Positions 31,784-40,643 of a DNA stretch of 64,000 bases are shown here, one piece after another. The stretch covers positions 372,001 through 436,000 of the forward strand of contig NZ_PGFE01000001.1 of assembly GCF_002797595.1 (NCBI RefSeq). The letters run 5' to 3'. The translations under genes and the position numbers were made by a program. Each line of letters begins with the position of its first letter. Position 1 is the first letter of the stretch. The DNA comes from Sediminihabitans luteus. GTDB taxonomy: Bacteria; Actinomycetota; Actinomycetes; Actinomycetales; Cellulomonadaceae. The notes beneath the pieces were generated by a model. The model was not told the DNA's origin. It was given only the letters and a program-made list of their open reading frames with translations, and did no database searches.

Positions 31784-31826
31784 ACGACGGCGCCCGCCCC
31801 CTGCGAGAGGGGACGGGCGCCGTCGT
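31784..31826 (-). terminator. sucCD terminator
   Basis: A 13-bp perfect stem (31784-31796 with 31814-31826), extendable by an inner CCCC/GGGG pairing, follows the sucD stop at 31855. It closes the 305-bp gap between sucD and the sugar-binding gene, which otherwise holds the dre site. Confidence 0.75.
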
Positions 31827-31854
31827 GGTGCGGGCGACCGGTGGTCGCCGAGGA

Positions 31855-32745
31855 TCAGGCGGAGAGGATCTCCCGCATGAGCGCGGCGGTCTCGGACGGC
31901 GTCTTGCCGACCTTCACGCCCGCGGCCTCGAGGGCCTCCTTCTTGGCCTGCGCGGTGCCCGACGAGCCCGAGACGATCGCGCCGGCGTGGCCCATCGTCT
32001 TGCCCTCGGGAGCCGTGAAGCCCGCGACGTAGCCGACGACCGGCTTGGTCACGTGCTCCTGGATGTACGCCGCGGCACGCTCCTCGGCGTCGCCGCCGAT
32101 CTCGCCGATCATGACGATCGCCTCGGTCTCCGGGTCCGCCTCGAACGCCGCGAGGGCGTCGATGTGCGTCGTGCCGATGATCGGGTCGCCGCCGATGCCG
32201 ATCGCGGTCGAGAAGCCGAAGTCCTTGAGCTCGTACATCATCTGGTACGTCAGCGTGCCCGACTTCGACACGAGGCCGATCTTGCCGGGGCCCGTGATGT
32301 CGGCCGGGATGATCCCGACGTTCGACTTCCCGGGGCTGATGATGCCGGGGCAGTTCGGGCCGACGAGGCGCACGCCCTTCTTCTCCGCGAGCGCGAAGAA
32401 CTCGGCGGTGTCCTTGACCGGCACGCCCTCGGTGATGATGACCGTGAGCGGCATGCCCGCCTCGATCGCCTCGACGACCGCGGCACCCGTGAAGGCCGGC
32501 GGCACGAAGATCACGGAGACGTCGGCGCCCGTGGTCGCCATCGCGTCGGCGACCGACCCGAACACGGGGACGTCGACGGTGCCCTCGCCCGCGGGGAACG
32601 AGACCGAGGTCCCGGCCTTGCGCGGGTTCACGCCACCGACGATGTTCGTGCCCGACGCGAGCATGCGCGTCGTGTGCTTCTGCCCCTCGGCACCGGTCAT
32701 GCCCTGGACGATGACCTTGGAGTCCTCGTTGATGAAGATTGCCAT
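31855..32745 (-). CDS. sucD: Succinate-CoA ligase, alpha subunit
   Basis: Forms the CoA-binding and phosphohistidine subunit that converts succinyl-CoA to succinate with ATP or GTP formation. The 296-residue protein shows the CoA fold ([29 protein letters not shown]) and the active-site block with phosphorylated His in [27 protein letters not shown] is typical. A longer in-frame reading runs upstream through sucC territory without homology and is discarded; ATG 32745 is the family start. It lies 35 nt after sucC. Confidence 0.97.
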   Translation of the reverse strand: MAIFINEDSKVIVQGMTGAEGQKHTTRMLASGTNIVGGVNPRKAGTSVSFPAGEGTVDVPVFGSVADAMATTGADVSVIFVPPAFTGAAVVEAIEAGMPLTVIITEGVPVKDTAEFFALAEKKGVRLVGPNCPGIISPGKSNVGIIPADITGPGKIGLVSKSGTLTYQMMYELKDFGFSTAIGIGGDPIIGTTHIDALAAFEADPETEAIVMIGEIGGDAEERAAAYIQEHVTKPVVGYVAGFTAPEGKTMGHAGAIVSGSSGTAQAKKEALEAAGVKVGKTPSETAALMREILSA

Positions 32746-32780
32746 GTCTGTTGTCTGTTCTCTCTCGTCTCGGGCGGGTC

Positions 32781-33947
32781 TCAGGCGTTGGCCAGCTCGG
32801 CAGCCTTGTCGGCGCCGCCGTCCATCGTCTCGGCGAGCGTCACCAGCGGGTGGTTCGCCTCGGTGAGGATGCGACGACCCTCGACCACGTTGTTGCCGTC
32901 GAGGCGCACGACGAGCGGCTTGTTGGCCTCGTCGCCGAGGATCTCGAGCGCCTGGACGATGCCGTCGGCCACGGCGTCGCACGCCGTGATCCCGCCGAAC
33001 ACGTTGACGAAGACCGACTTGACCTGCGGGTCGTTGAGGATCACGTCGAGGCCGGCAGCCATGACCGCCGCGGACGCGCCGCCACCGATGTCGAGGAAGT
33101 TCGCCGGCTTGACGCCACCGTGCGCCTCGCCCGCGTAGGCGACGACGTCGAGCGTGCTCATGACGAGCCCCGCGCCGTTGCCGATGATCCCGACCTCGCC
33201 GTCGAGCTTGACGTAGTTGAGGTCGTTCGCCTTGGCCTTGGCCTCGAGCGGGTCGGCCGCGTCCTTGTCCTCGAGCGCCTCGTGGTCCGCGTGGCGGAAC
33301 CCGGCGTTCTCGTCGAGCGAGACCTTGCCGTCGAGCGCGACGATCTGGCCGTCCTCGGTCTTGACGAGGGGGTTGACCTCGACGAGCGTCGCGTCCTCCT
33401 CCTTGTAGACCGTCCACAGCTTCTGGATCGCGTCGGCGACCTGCGCCTTGACGTCGTCCGCGAAGCCCGCCGCGGTCACGATCTCGTCGGCCTTGGCCTG
33501 GTCGATGCCCACGATCGGGTCGACGGCGACCTTCGCGAGCGCCTCGGGGCGCTCGACCGCGAGCTGCTCGATCTCCATGCCGCCCTCGACCGAGCACATG
33601 GCCAGGTAGGAGCGGTTCGCCCGGTCGAGCAGCACCGAGAAGTAGTACTCCTCGGCGATGCGCGCGCCCGCGGCGATCATGACGCGGTGGACCGTGTGGC
33701 CCTTGATGTCCATGCCGAGGATCTCGGACGCCTTCTCTGCGGCCTCCTCGGGTGAGTGGGCGAGCTTGACGCCGCCCGCCTTGCCGCGCCCGCCGGTCTT
33801 GACCTGGGCCTTGACGACCACGGTCCCACCGCCGAGCTGCTCTGCGCCCGCACGAGCCTCCTCCGGCGTGGTCGCGACCACGCCTCCCAGCACGGGAACG
33901 CCGTGCTTCTCGAAGATGTCGCGCGCCTGGTATTCGAACAGGTCCAC
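32781..33947 (-). CDS. sucC: Succinate-CoA ligase, beta subunit
   Basis: ATP-grasp subunit of succinyl-CoA synthetase. The 388-residue protein has the expected length. Seen: [39 protein letters not shown] (nucleotide-binding strand and glycine loop), [13 protein letters not shown], and [18 protein letters not shown] near the CoA side. GTG start with GGAAGGA upstream. A perfect 8+8 inverted repeat 50-66 nt upstream is a candidate operator. The operon order sucC-sucD is the usual one. Confidence 0.97.
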   Translation of the reverse strand: MDLFEYQARDIFEKHGVPVLGGVVATTPEEARAGAEQLGGGTVVVKAQVKTGGRGKAGGVKLAHSPEEAAEKASEILGMDIKGHTVHRVMIAAGARIAEEYYFSVLLDRANRSYLAMCSVEGGMEIEQLAVERPEALAKVAVDPIVGIDQAKADEIVTAAGFADDVKAQVADAIQKLWTVYKEEDATLVEVNPLVKTEDGQIVALDGKVSLDENAGFRHADHEALEDKDAADPLEAKAKANDLNYVKLDGEVGIIGNGAGLVMSTLDVVAYAGEAHGGVKPANFLDIGGGASAAVMAAGLDVILNDPQVKSVFVNVFGGITACDAVADGIVQALEILGDEANKPLVVRLDGNNVVEGRRILTEANHPLVTLAETMDGGADKAAELANA

Positions 33948-33995
33948 CCTGTTGCGTCCTTCCGTCTGACAAGCCCTGACCGGCTATGGCTGAAG

Positions 33996-34013
33996 TGTCT
34001 CGACATCGAGACA
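33996..34013. promoter_or_regulatory. 18-bp inverted repeat upstream of sucC
   Basis: TGTCTCGACATCGAGACA has perfect 8-bp arms around the 2-nt centre CA. It sits 49-66 nt upstream of the sucC start, in the promoter zone. Binding protein unknown; it is not a GlxR/CRP-type TGTGA-N6-TCACA site. Confidence 0.55.
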
Positions 34014-34152
34014 TCCCCCTACAGGGTAGACCGCCGCAGGGCCGCGCCCGTAGCCGGTGACCCCGATCACGGGTGTTCCGTCGGCCACATCGGGCCGCGG
34101 ACGCCGCCCGCGCCCTCTCGCGGTCGACGTCGGCTGGTGCTTGACTTCGCCC

Positions 34153-35487
34153 GTGACCACGAACGACGCACCCGCACCCCTCGGCCCCCGCGAGACCTGG
34201 ACCGTGCTCGGCTGGGCCGCGCTCGTGGGTGCGCTCGCCGCGTTCGGGGCCACCGTGTACTCGTCGCTCGTGCACGAGGCCGAGCACCTCGTGTGGGACT
34301 CCGCCCCCGAGTCGTTCGGCCACGACGACGCCCCCTGGTGGTGGGTGTTCCTCGTCCTTGCCACCGGAGCCGTCGCGGTCTGGGGCGCCAAGCACCTGCA
34401 CGGGCACGGCGGCCACCACCCGCTCGACGGTCTCGCGTTCGACATCACGCCCCGCCAGCTCGGCTCGACCCTGCTCGCGGCGTTCGCGACGCTCGTGTGC
34501 GGCGCCGTGATCGGGCCCGAGGCGCCGCTGCTCGCGATCGGCACGAGCATCGGGTTCGTCGCGGTCGCGCGCGCCCGCTCGCCGCGCGCGCGCATCCTGG
34601 TGCTCGCCGGGGCCGCTGCCGCGCTGGGCGTCGTCATGGGCAACCCGCTGGTGACCGTGCTGCTCGTCCTCGAGGCCGCGCTCCTGATGCCCGGCACCAA
34701 GTCGCCGCAGCCACTCGCCCAGCTCGTGCCCGTGCTGCTCGCGCTCGGTACCGGCTACCTGGTCCACGTCGGCATCGCGGACTGGCCGGGCATGAGCACG
34801 CCCAACCTCGACGCGGGCGACCTCGGCACGTACCCGACCGTCGCGCCCGTCGACCTCGGCCTCGGGGTCGTGGTCGCCGTCGTCGCGGGCGGGCTCGTGG
34901 TGCTCGCGACCCGCTCGGCCGAGGCGCTGCGGCCGCACGCCGACCGGCGTCCGCTGCCCGTGATCCTCGGCGGGGCGCTCCTGCTCGCCGCGATCGCGGT
35001 CACGGCCCGCGCGCTCACGGGCGAGGACGTCGACACCGTGCTCTTCTCGGGGCAGTCGACCATGGCCGCGCTGACCGGGGCGAGCGGTGGGGCGCTCGTC
35101 GTCATCGCGATCGCCAAGGCCGCGGGCTACGCCCTGAGCCTCGGCACCGGGTTCCGCGGCGGGTCGATCTTCCCCGCCGTGTACCTCGGCATGGCGGTCG
35201 GCGCGCTCGGCGCACTCGTGCCGGGCGCGACCCTCCCCGGGCTCGTCGCGTGCGGCATCGCGGCCGGCAGTGCCGCGACCCTCGGCATGCCGCTCACGTC
35301 CGTGACCCTCGCGGTGCTCCTCACGGTCGGCGCCGGGCCCGCGGTCACCGTGACCGCGATCCTCGGGGCCGTCGTGGGCGTGCTGCTCAAGGTCGCTCTC
35401 GACCGCCGTCGGCGCGGCGTGCGCCCCGACCTGCCCGGCGTCGACGACGACCTGTCCCTGCGCCGCACCGGCACCGAGCCCGCCTGA
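34153..35487 (+). CDS. CLC-type chloride channel/antiporter homologue
   Basis: A 444-residue membrane protein of the voltage-gated chloride channel fold with about ten helices. The ion-path motif [13 protein letters not shown] corresponds to the GREGP block of CLC proteins and keeps the gating Glu, but replaces Arg and Gly by Pro and Ala. The second signature [14 protein letters not shown] matches the GxFxP region. Cytoplasmic CBS domains are absent, as in most bacterial members. GTG 34153 opens [10 protein letters not shown]; the longer frame (to 34057) starts with non-homologous Arg-rich sequence. Divergent from sucCD. Transported ion is uncertain because the selectivity motifs are altered. 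Confidence 0.82.
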   Translation: MTTNDAPAPLGPRETWTVLGWAALVGALAAFGATVYSSLVHEAEHLVWDSAPESFGHDDAPWWWVFLVLATGAVAVWGAKHLHGHGGHHPLDGLAFDITPRQLGSTLLAAFATLVCGAVIGPEAPLLAIGTSIGFVAVARARSPRARILVLAGAAAALGVVMGNPLVTVLLVLEAALLMPGTKSPQPLAQLVPVLLALGTGYLVHVGIADWPGMSTPNLDAGDLGTYPTVAPVDLGLGVVVAVVAGGLVVLATRSAEALRPHADRRPLPVILGGALLLAAIAVTARALTGEDVDTVLFSGQSTMAALTGASGGALVVIAIAKAAGYALSLGTGFRGGSIFPAVYLGMAVGALGALVPGATLPGLVACGIAAGSAATLGMPLTSVTLAVLLTVGAGPAVTVTAILGAVVGVLLKVALDRRRRGVRPDLPGVDDDLSLRRTGTEPA

Positions 35488-35513
35488 GTCGGGCCATCGG
35501 CAGCGCCGCACGG

Positions 35514-35519
35514 TACGTT
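35514..35519 (+). promoter_or_regulatory. Leaderless -10 box
   Basis: TACGTT ends 6 nt before the ATG of the 133-residue gene at 35526, with no ribosome site. Confidence 0.5.
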
Positions 35520-35525
35520 CGCGAC

Positions 35526-35927
35526 ATGCTGCCACCCGACTGGATCCCCCACCGCCGCCCCGACGACCGCGAGCCGATCGGCTGGATCCGACCCGCGGGC
35601 GACGACTGGGTCGCCGTCTCGCTCCTGGGGCGCGACGTCACCGGCCCGGTCGAGTGGCTCGAGGCCGAGGAGGCGCTCGAGGACGCGGGGCTTCGCTGGC
35701 TCGCCGACGTCTGGACCCTCGAGCCCGAGCTCCCCGGCGACCCGCCGCTGCGGGTCCGCATGGTCGAGGTCACGCCCGACCGCGTCGTCGTCCAGACCGA
35801 CGACCACGGCGCGATCGACGCCCCCGTGACCCGCCACGTGCTGCCCTGGCCCGCGCCCGCACGGCTCCGCCCGCACCGGGCCGGCGACCCCGACGTGGGG
35901 AACCCCTTCGGCCGACGGGCTCCCTGA
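35526..35927 (+). CDS. Small soluble protein of unknown function
   Basis: A 133-residue protein rich in Trp, Pro and acidic residues ([40 protein letters not shown]). It has no signal peptide, membrane helix or recognised domain; the composition suggests a compact beta-rich fold. Codon use matches the genome, and a leaderless promoter box sits before the ATG, supporting a real gene. It lies 38 nt after the CLC gene. A 17-bp tandem repeat array follows its stop. Confidence 0.65.
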   Translation: MLPPDWIPHRRPDDREPIGWIRPAGDDWVAVSLLGRDVTGPVEWLEAEEALEDAGLRWLADVWTLEPELPGDPPLRVRMVEVTPDRVVVQTDDHGAIDAPVTRHVLPWPAPARLRPHRAGDPDVGNPFGRRAP

Positions 35928-35943
35928 GTCGACAGGGCAATCG

Positions 35944-36062
35944 GGCCGGCACAGCATCAGGGCCGGCACAGCATCAGGGCCAGCACAGCATCAGGGCCGT
36001 CGAAACATCCAAGCCGCCACAGCATCCGGGCCGGCGAAACATCCGGGCCGTCGCAGCCCCCG
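35944..36062. repeat. 17-bp tandem repeat array, seven units
   Basis: Seven contiguous 17-bp units begin at 35944, 35961, 35978, 35995, 36012, 36029 and 36046. Consensus GGGCCGGCACAGCATCA. Units 1 and 2 are identical, unit 3 differs by one base, units 4-7 have diverged (AAACATCC or CAGCATCC endings). It fills the gap between two convergent genes, the 133-residue gene and pcrA. No spacers separate the units, so it is not CRISPR. Confidence 0.9.
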
Positions 36063-36093
36063 AGCGCTGGGCGCTCGGCGTCCGGCCGCGTCC

Positions 36094-38697
36094 TCAGAGC
36101 TTGGTGACGGGCGAGAAGCGCAGCAGCAGTCGCTTGGTGCCGTCCGCGCCGAAGTCGACCTTGGCGACGGCGTTCTGCCCGCTGCCCTCGAGCCCCACGA
36201 CCGTGCCCAGCCCGTACGCGTCGTGCGTCACCCGGTCCCCGACGGCGAGGGACGGGATCGCCCCGGACGCACGGGGCGTCGTCGTCCCGCTGCGTTGCGC
36301 CGCCCGGGCGCGCGCCGTCTGCTCGACCTCGCGCCGCGAGTAACCACCCGACGACGAACCACCCGACGACGAGCCGCCCCACGACGAACCGCCCGACGAC
36401 GAGCCGCCCGCGCCACGGCTCCCCCACCCGCCCGTGAACCCGCCGGGCCCGCGCAGCGCCGACATCGACGACTCACGCCGGCGCCAGTCCCAGAGCTCCT
36501 CGGGGATCTCGTCGAGGAACCGGCTCGCGGGGAACTCGTTGGGCGTGCCCCAGGCCGAGCGCACGGCCGCCCGGGAGACGTAGAGCCGCTCGCGGGCGCG
36601 CGTGATGCCCACGTACGCGAGCCGACGCTCCTCGCTGAGCTCCGAGTCGTCGTGCAGCGACCGCATGTGCGGGAACGTGCCGTCCTCCATCCCGGTGAGG
36701 AACACGACCGGGAACTCGAGGCCCTTCGCGGTGTGCAGCGTCATGAGCGTCACGACGCCCGGGTCCACGACAGGGGCTCCCTCGTGCCCCGCGTCGTCCG
36801 AGGACGGGATCTGGTCGGCGTCCGCGACGAGCGAGACGCGCTCGAGGAAGTCCGCCAGGTCACCCTCGGGGTCGGCCTCGCTGAACTCGGTCGCCACCGC
36901 GTGCAGCTCGGCGAGGTTCTCGACGCGCGAGGCGTCCTGCGGGTCCTCGCTCGCGCGCAGCTCCGCGAGGTAGCCCGTGCGGTCGAGCACCTCGCCCAGG
37001 ATTTCCGCGGGGGTCGCCCCGCCCGCGGCGATCTCCCCGAGCTCGCGCATGAGGTCGCGGAACCGGCGCAGCGGGTTGAGGGTGCGGGTGGTCAGGCCGG
37101 GGATCTCGTCGCACCGGTCGAGCGCCGCGCCGAACGACGTGCGCTCCGCGTCGGCGAACGCCGCGACCGAGGCCTCGGCGCGGTCACCCAGCCCGCGCTT
37201 GGGCACGTTGAGGACGCGACGCACGTTGACGTCGTCGTCCGGGTTGGCGATCGCCCGCAGGTACGCGACCGCGTCCTTGATCTCGCGCCGCTCGTAGAAC
37301 CGGGTGCCGCCGACGACCTTGTAGGGCAGCCCGACGCGGATCAGGACCTCCTCGAGCGCGCGGGACTGCGCGTTGGTCCGGTAGAAGATCGCGACGTCGC
37401 CCGGCCGGACGCCGTCCGCGTCCCCGAGCGCGTCGATCTCCTTGGCCACGAACCGGGCCTCGTCGTGCTCGTTGTCCGCGACGTAGCCGACGATCTGGCG
37501 TCCCGGCCCGGCGTCGGTCCACAGCCGCTTGGGCCGGCGGTCCGGGTTGCGCGAGATCACGGCGTTGGCGGCGCTCAGGATGTTCTGCGTCGAGCGGTAG
37601 TTCTGCTCGAGCAGGATCGTGCGCGCGTCCGGGTAGTCGGCCTCGAACTCGAGGATGTTGCGGATCGTCGCGCCGCGGAACGCGTAGATCGACTGGTCGG
37701 CGTCGCCGACGACCGTGAGCTCGGCGGGCGCGACGTAGCCCGCCGGGACGTCCTGCGGCGCGGCGTCCGCGGGCACCTCGGCGACGCCCGTGAGCTCGCG
37801 CACGAGCACGTACTGCGCGTGGTTCGTGTCCTGGTACTCGTCGACCATGATGTGCCGGAACCGGCGGCGGTAGTGCTCGGCGACGGCCGGGTGCTCCTGC
37901 AGCAGGTGCACGGTGGTCATGATGATGTCGTCGAAGTCGAGCGCGTGCGCCTGCACGAGCCGCTGCTGGTAGCGCGTGTAGACGTCCGAGAGCACCTTGT
38001 CGAACGAGCCGCCCGAGCGTGACCCGTCCTCCGTGGCCGCGGCCTGGCGCGCGTACTCCTGCGGCCCGACGAGCTCGTTCTTGAGGTCGGAGATCTTGTT
38101 CGAGAGCGTGCGCGCCGGGTACTTCTTGACGTCCAGGTCGAGCTCGCGCGAGACCATCGTGACGAGGCGCTGCGCGTCGGCCGCGTCGTAGATCGAGAAG
38201 CTCGAGCGCAGCCCCAGCGCCTTGGCCTCCTTGCGCAGGATCCGCACGCACGCCGAGTGGAACGTCGAGACCCACATGTTCCGGGCCGCGGGTCCCACGA
38301 GGGCGGCCACGCGCTCGCGCATCTCCGCCGCGGCCTTGTTCGTGAAGGTGATCGCGAGGATCTCGCCCACGCGCGCGCGGCGCGTCGCGAGCAGGTAGCC
38401 GATGCGGTGCGTGAGCACGCGGGTCTTGCCCGACCCCGCGCCCGCGACGATCAGCAGCGGGCTGCCCGCGTGCTCGACCGCGGCGCGCTGCTGCGGGTTG
38501 AGCCCCGCGACGAGCGCCTCGGGGTCGAGGTGCGCGAACGGGCTCTGCCGCGGCGCCGACGGCTCGTCGGCGTCGCCCCAGCCCAGGGGCTCCTCGGCGT
38601 CGGGGACGTCGTCGTACCCGCCGTCGCGGTGCAGCGAGGGCAGGCGCGCGAGGTCGTCGAGGCCGGGCAGCGGAAGGTTCTCGAAGAGCGATGTCAT
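36094..38697 (-). CDS. pcrA: ATP-dependent DNA helicase PcrA/UvrD
   Basis: A superfamily 1A 3'-5' helicase of 867 residues acting in DNA repair and recombination. Motifs in order: Q-motif LNPQQRAAVEHAGSPLLIVA, Walker A GAGSGKT (about residues 86-92), Ia ITFTNKAAAEMRERV, II VDEYQDTN, III VVGDADQSIYAFRGA, IV ILLEQNYRSTQNI, V LMTLHTAKGLEFPVVFLTG, VI RRLAYVGITRARERLY. An N-terminal extension of about 65 residues is actinobacterial. The C-terminal part has a Gly-Ser-Trp linker built of GGSSS repeats (15-bp DNA units near 36341-36415), then a Tudor-like end, VGDRVTHDAYGLGTVVGLEG. SD GGGAGGG precedes the ATG. Confidence 0.96.
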   Translation of the reverse strand: MTSLFENLPLPGLDDLARLPSLHRDGGYDDVPDAEEPLGWGDADEPSAPRQSPFAHLDPEALVAGLNPQQRAAVEHAGSPLLIVAGAGSGKTRVLTHRIGYLLATRRARVGEILAITFTNKAAAEMRERVAALVGPAARNMWVSTFHSACVRILRKEAKALGLRSSFSIYDAADAQRLVTMVSRELDLDVKKYPARTLSNKISDLKNELVGPQEYARQAAATEDGSRSGGSFDKVLSDVYTRYQQRLVQAHALDFDDIIMTTVHLLQEHPAVAEHYRRRFRHIMVDEYQDTNHAQYVLVRELTGVAEVPADAAPQDVPAGYVAPAELTVVGDADQSIYAFRGATIRNILEFEADYPDARTILLEQNYRSTQNILSAANAVISRNPDRRPKRLWTDAGPGRQIVGYVADNEHDEARFVAKEIDALGDADGVRPGDVAIFYRTNAQSRALEEVLIRVGLPYKVVGGTRFYERREIKDAVAYLRAIANPDDDVNVRRVLNVPKRGLGDRAEASVAAFADAERTSFGAALDRCDEIPGLTTRTLNPLRRFRDLMRELGEIAAGGATPAEILGEVLDRTGYLAELRASEDPQDASRVENLAELHAVATEFSEADPEGDLADFLERVSLVADADQIPSSDDAGHEGAPVVDPGVVTLMTLHTAKGLEFPVVFLTGMEDGTFPHMRSLHDDSELSEERRLAYVGITRARERLYVSRAAVRSAWGTPNEFPASRFLDEIPEELWDWRRRESSMSALRGPGGFTGGWGSRGAGGSSSGGSSWGGSSSGGSSSGGYSRREVEQTARARAAQRSGTTTPRASGAIPSLAVGDRVTHDAYGLGTVVGLEGSGQNAVAKVDFGADGTKRLLLRFSPVTKL

Positions 38698-38750
38698 AGC
38701 CCTCCCAGCCTAGGACCACCCGCCCACAGCGCCGCCCGCGAGCGCGGTGG

Positions 38751-38756
38751 CAGAAT
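38751..38756 (+). promoter_or_regulatory. Candidate -10 box of the acetyltransferase gene
   Basis: CAGAAT lies 8 nt before the ATG at 38765; no ribosome site is present, so the transcript may be leaderless. Confidence 0.4.
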
Positions 38757-38764
38757 CCCGGCCC

Positions 38765-39358
38765 ATGGACCTCACCGCACCCGTGACGCTCACCGGACGC
38801 ACGGTCGAGCTCGTCCCGCTGAGCCACGAGCACCACGCGGGGCTCGTGGAGGCCGCGCGCGACGGCGAGTCGTGGCGCCTGTGGTACACGAGCGCCCCCT
38901 CGCCCGAGGGCATGACCGCCGAGATCGACCGCCGGCTCGCGCTCGCGCAGGCGGGCTCGATGCTGCCGTTCACGGTCGTGCGGCGCGAGACCGGTGAGGT
39001 CGGCGGCATGACCACCTACATGAACGTCGACGCCACGCACCGGCGCGTCGAGATCGGGTCGACCTGGCTGCGTCTCGGGGCCCGGCGCACGAGCATCAAC
39101 ACCGAGGCCAAGCTCCTGCTCCTGCGGCACGCGTTCGAGGAGCTGCGCGTCAACGCGGTCGAGCTGCGCACGCACTGGCACAACCAGCAGTCGCGCGCCG
39201 TGATCGAGCGGCTCGGTGCCCGGCTCGACGGCGTGCTGCGCAACCACATGGTGCTGCCCGACGGCTCGCTGCGCGACACGGTCGTGTACTCGATCCTGCC
39301 GCACGAGTGGCCCGCGGTGCGCAACGGCCTGCGGGCGGCGCTCGACCGCCACGCCTGA
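38765..39358 (+). CDS. GNAT-family acetyltransferase, RimJ/RimL-like
   Basis: A 197-residue N-acetyltransferase. The opening LTGRTVELVPLSHEHHAGLV and the later block VELRTHWHNQQSRAVIERLG are characteristic of the RimJ/RimL group that acetylates protein N-termini or small amines. The motif A glycine loop is weak (STWLRLGARRTSINTEAKLL replaces the usual Q-x-x-G-x-G), as in several group members. A GTG at 38747 is in frame but lies within the promoter-like box, so ATG 38765 is used. Its stop codon forms part of a 23-bp terminator stem. Confidence 0.82.
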   Translation: MDLTAPVTLTGRTVELVPLSHEHHAGLVEAARDGESWRLWYTSAPSPEGMTAEIDRRLALAQAGSMLPFTVVRRETGEVGGMTTYMNVDATHRRVEIGSTWLRLGARRTSINTEAKLLLLRHAFEELRVNAVELRTHWHNQQSRAVIERLGARLDGVLRNHMVLPDGSLRDTVVYSILPHEWPAVRNGLRAALDRHA

Positions 39359-39409
39359 CCCGGCCCACCCGCCGTCCGGCACGGGGCGGACGGCGGGTGG
39401 GCCGGGTCA
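39356..39409. terminator. 23-bp perfect terminator hairpin including a stop codon
   Basis: 39356-39378 pairs without mismatch to 39387-39409; the loop is GCACGGGG. The left arm begins with the TGA of the acetyltransferase gene. It serves the convergent DUF456 gene too. Confidence 0.85.
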
Positions 39410-39481
39410 CCGCGGGTCACGGCAGGTCCGGGCCGGGTCACGGCGGGCCTGCCACGCCCGTCCGGCCTGCGTCGGTCCTCG

Positions 39482-39964
39482 TCAGGTCAGGACGAGCCCG
39501 ACGACCCACGCGCCGGTCGCGACGAGCGCGCCCGCGAGCTCGACGAGGATCGAGATGCCCGTCGCCTGGAGCGCGACCACGGTCGCCCGCCAGGCCGGGC
39601 CCGCGGCGCGCCGTCGGACGAGCTCGGCGAGCCACACGCCTGCGACGAACCCGACGAGCAGGCCGACGACCGGGATCACGAAGAACCCGACCACGCCCGC
39701 GACGCCGCCCCACACGAGCGTCGACGACGAGATCTCGTGGCGGAGCAGGTGGCGCCCGGCGAGCAGGTACTTGACCACCGCGGCGACGACGACCGCGGCC
39801 GCCCCGACGGCGAAGCACACCCACGCCGTCGTCCCGCCGGTCACGACCGCCCACACGAGCACGGCGCCGAGGACGATCACCGATCCCGGGAGCACCTGGA
39901 CGACGACGCCCGCGAGACCGACCGCGATCACGAGGCCGACGAGGACCTCCCCCCAGGCGCTCAC
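39482..39964 (-). CDS. DUF456 membrane protein
   Basis: A 160-residue integral membrane protein with four or five helices and glycine-rich packing motifs, notably VWGGVAGVVGFFVIPVVGLL followed by VGFVAGVWLAEL, the signature of the DUF456 family. No biochemical role is established. It lies convergent to the acetyltransferase and just upstream of, and on the same strand as, no obvious partner; the 116-residue membrane-protein gene precedes it by 52 nt and may be co-transcribed. Confidence 0.78.
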   Translation of the reverse strand: MSAWGEVLVGLVIAVGLAGVVVQVLPGSVIVLGAVLVWAVVTGGTTAWVCFAVGAAAVVVAAVVKYLLAGRHLLRHEISSSTLVWGGVAGVVGFFVIPVVGLLVGFVAGVWLAELVRRRAAGPAWRATVVALQATGISILVELAGALVATGAWVVGLVLT

Positions 39965-40016
39965 GCGACCCGCCGATCCACGATCGACGGGCCGTGCGGG
40001 TGGGGGCTCACGGGGT

Positions 40017-40367
40017 TCAGACGAACACCGCGACGACGATGTTGACGAGCGTCAGCGCGCCGATCGAGTGCTTGAGCGCGGGCGAGAGGTCGTCGCCCTT
40101 GCGGGTCGCGACGAAGGCGAGCACGGCGATGACGACCGCGACGACGAGCTTGATGCCGATCTTGGTCATGCTCGGCCCGCCGTCGTCCCAGAGGCCGCCC
40201 ATCTCGGCGACGCCGACCATGAGCACGCCGGCGACGGCGGCGGTGGCGGCGCCGTGGAAGACGCCCTTGCTGATGCCCGGGCCCTTGAGGCTCGCGAAGT
40301 ACCCGCCGAGGACCATGGCCCAGCCGACGAAGTGCAGGACGGTGAACACGTTGTAGACGATTTCCAT
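40017..40367 (-). CDS. Small four-helix membrane protein
   Basis: A 116-residue protein with four hydrophobic segments (VFTVLHFVGWAMVLGGYFAS, AATAAVAGVLMVGVAEMG, GIKLVVAVVIAVLAFVAT, IGALTLVNIVVAVFV). It belongs to a type of short integral membrane proteins common in actinobacteria without assigned function; the HFVGWAMVLGG start with a helix histidine recalls heme-binding membrane proteins, but this is weak. TAGGAT lies 7 nt before the ATG, so the mRNA is probably leaderless, and a 12-bp palindrome covers the -35 area. Confidence 0.68.
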   Translation of the reverse strand: MEIVYNVFTVLHFVGWAMVLGGYFASLKGPGISKGVFHGAATAAVAGVLMVGVAEMGGLWDDGGPSMTKIGIKLVVAVVIAVLAFVATRKGDDLSPALKHSIGALTLVNIVVAVFV

Positions 40368-40387
40368 GCCCCGCATCCTAGTTTGCT

Positions 40388-40399
40388 GACACCGGTGTC
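40388..40399. promoter_or_regulatory. 12-bp palindrome at the promoter of the 116-residue membrane protein
   Basis: GACACCGGTGTC is a perfect palindrome centred about 26 bp upstream of the predicted transcription start at 40367, between the -10 box and the -35 position, where a repressor would block polymerase. Confidence 0.45.
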
Positions 40400-40523
40400 G
40401 TGAAAGCGTCACAGGGGTTTCGGGGTGTGAGATCCGCCCGCCCCCGCAGCTCGCCCCGCACGCCGCCCGTGAGACGCGGGTCCACCATCCGGACCGTGTC
40501 TTCCGGCTCGCAAGACGGCCCTG

Positions 40524-40529
40524 TACCGT
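40524..40529 (+). promoter_or_regulatory. Leaderless -10 box of the sulfur operon
   Basis: TACCGT ends 6 nt before the ATG of the cysteine-rich leader peptide, so transcription should start at or next to 40536. A -35 element is not evident. Confidence 0.6.
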
Positions 40530-40535
40530 ACTGGC

Positions 40536-40628
40536 ATGCACACGGCCCGGAACCTCGACCTCACGCAGCGCCTCGCCGCGCTCTGCGTCATGTCGACGTG
40601 TCCGGACAACAGCTGTCGCTGTTGTTGA
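40536..40628 (+). CDS. Cysteine-rich leader peptide of the sulfate assimilation operon
   Basis: A 30-codon open frame, too short for routine gene calling. It reads MHTARNLDLTQRLAALC and then VMSTCPDNSCRCC before TGA: five Cys in 30 residues, four of them in the last nine, ending Cys-Arg-Cys-Cys. TACCGT 6 nt upstream and the absence of any ribosome site mark it as leaderless. It ends 131 nt before the sulfite reductase start, and an 8-bp GC hairpin (40644-40662) follows its stop by 15 nt. Leaderless polycysteine frames upstream of sulfur operons are known in mycobacteria as cysteine-responsive attenuators; the same role is inferred here: low Cys-tRNA stalls the ribosome at the final codons and changes the downstream RNA fold. 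Confidence 0.8.
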   Translation: MHTARNLDLTQRLAALCVMSTCPDNSCRCC

Positions 40629-40643
40629 TTCGCGCCTGACTCC

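Noticed and set aside
31855-35535. Single 1226-residue minus-strand reading frame covering sucD, sucC and more
   Set aside because: Only its last 296 residues are homologous (SucD). The rest is Arg/Gly/Asp-rich shadow of sucC and the CLC gene caused by lack of stop codons in GC-rich DNA.
35944-36062. CRISPR array
   Set aside because: Units are contiguous without spacers, too short, and no cas gene is present.
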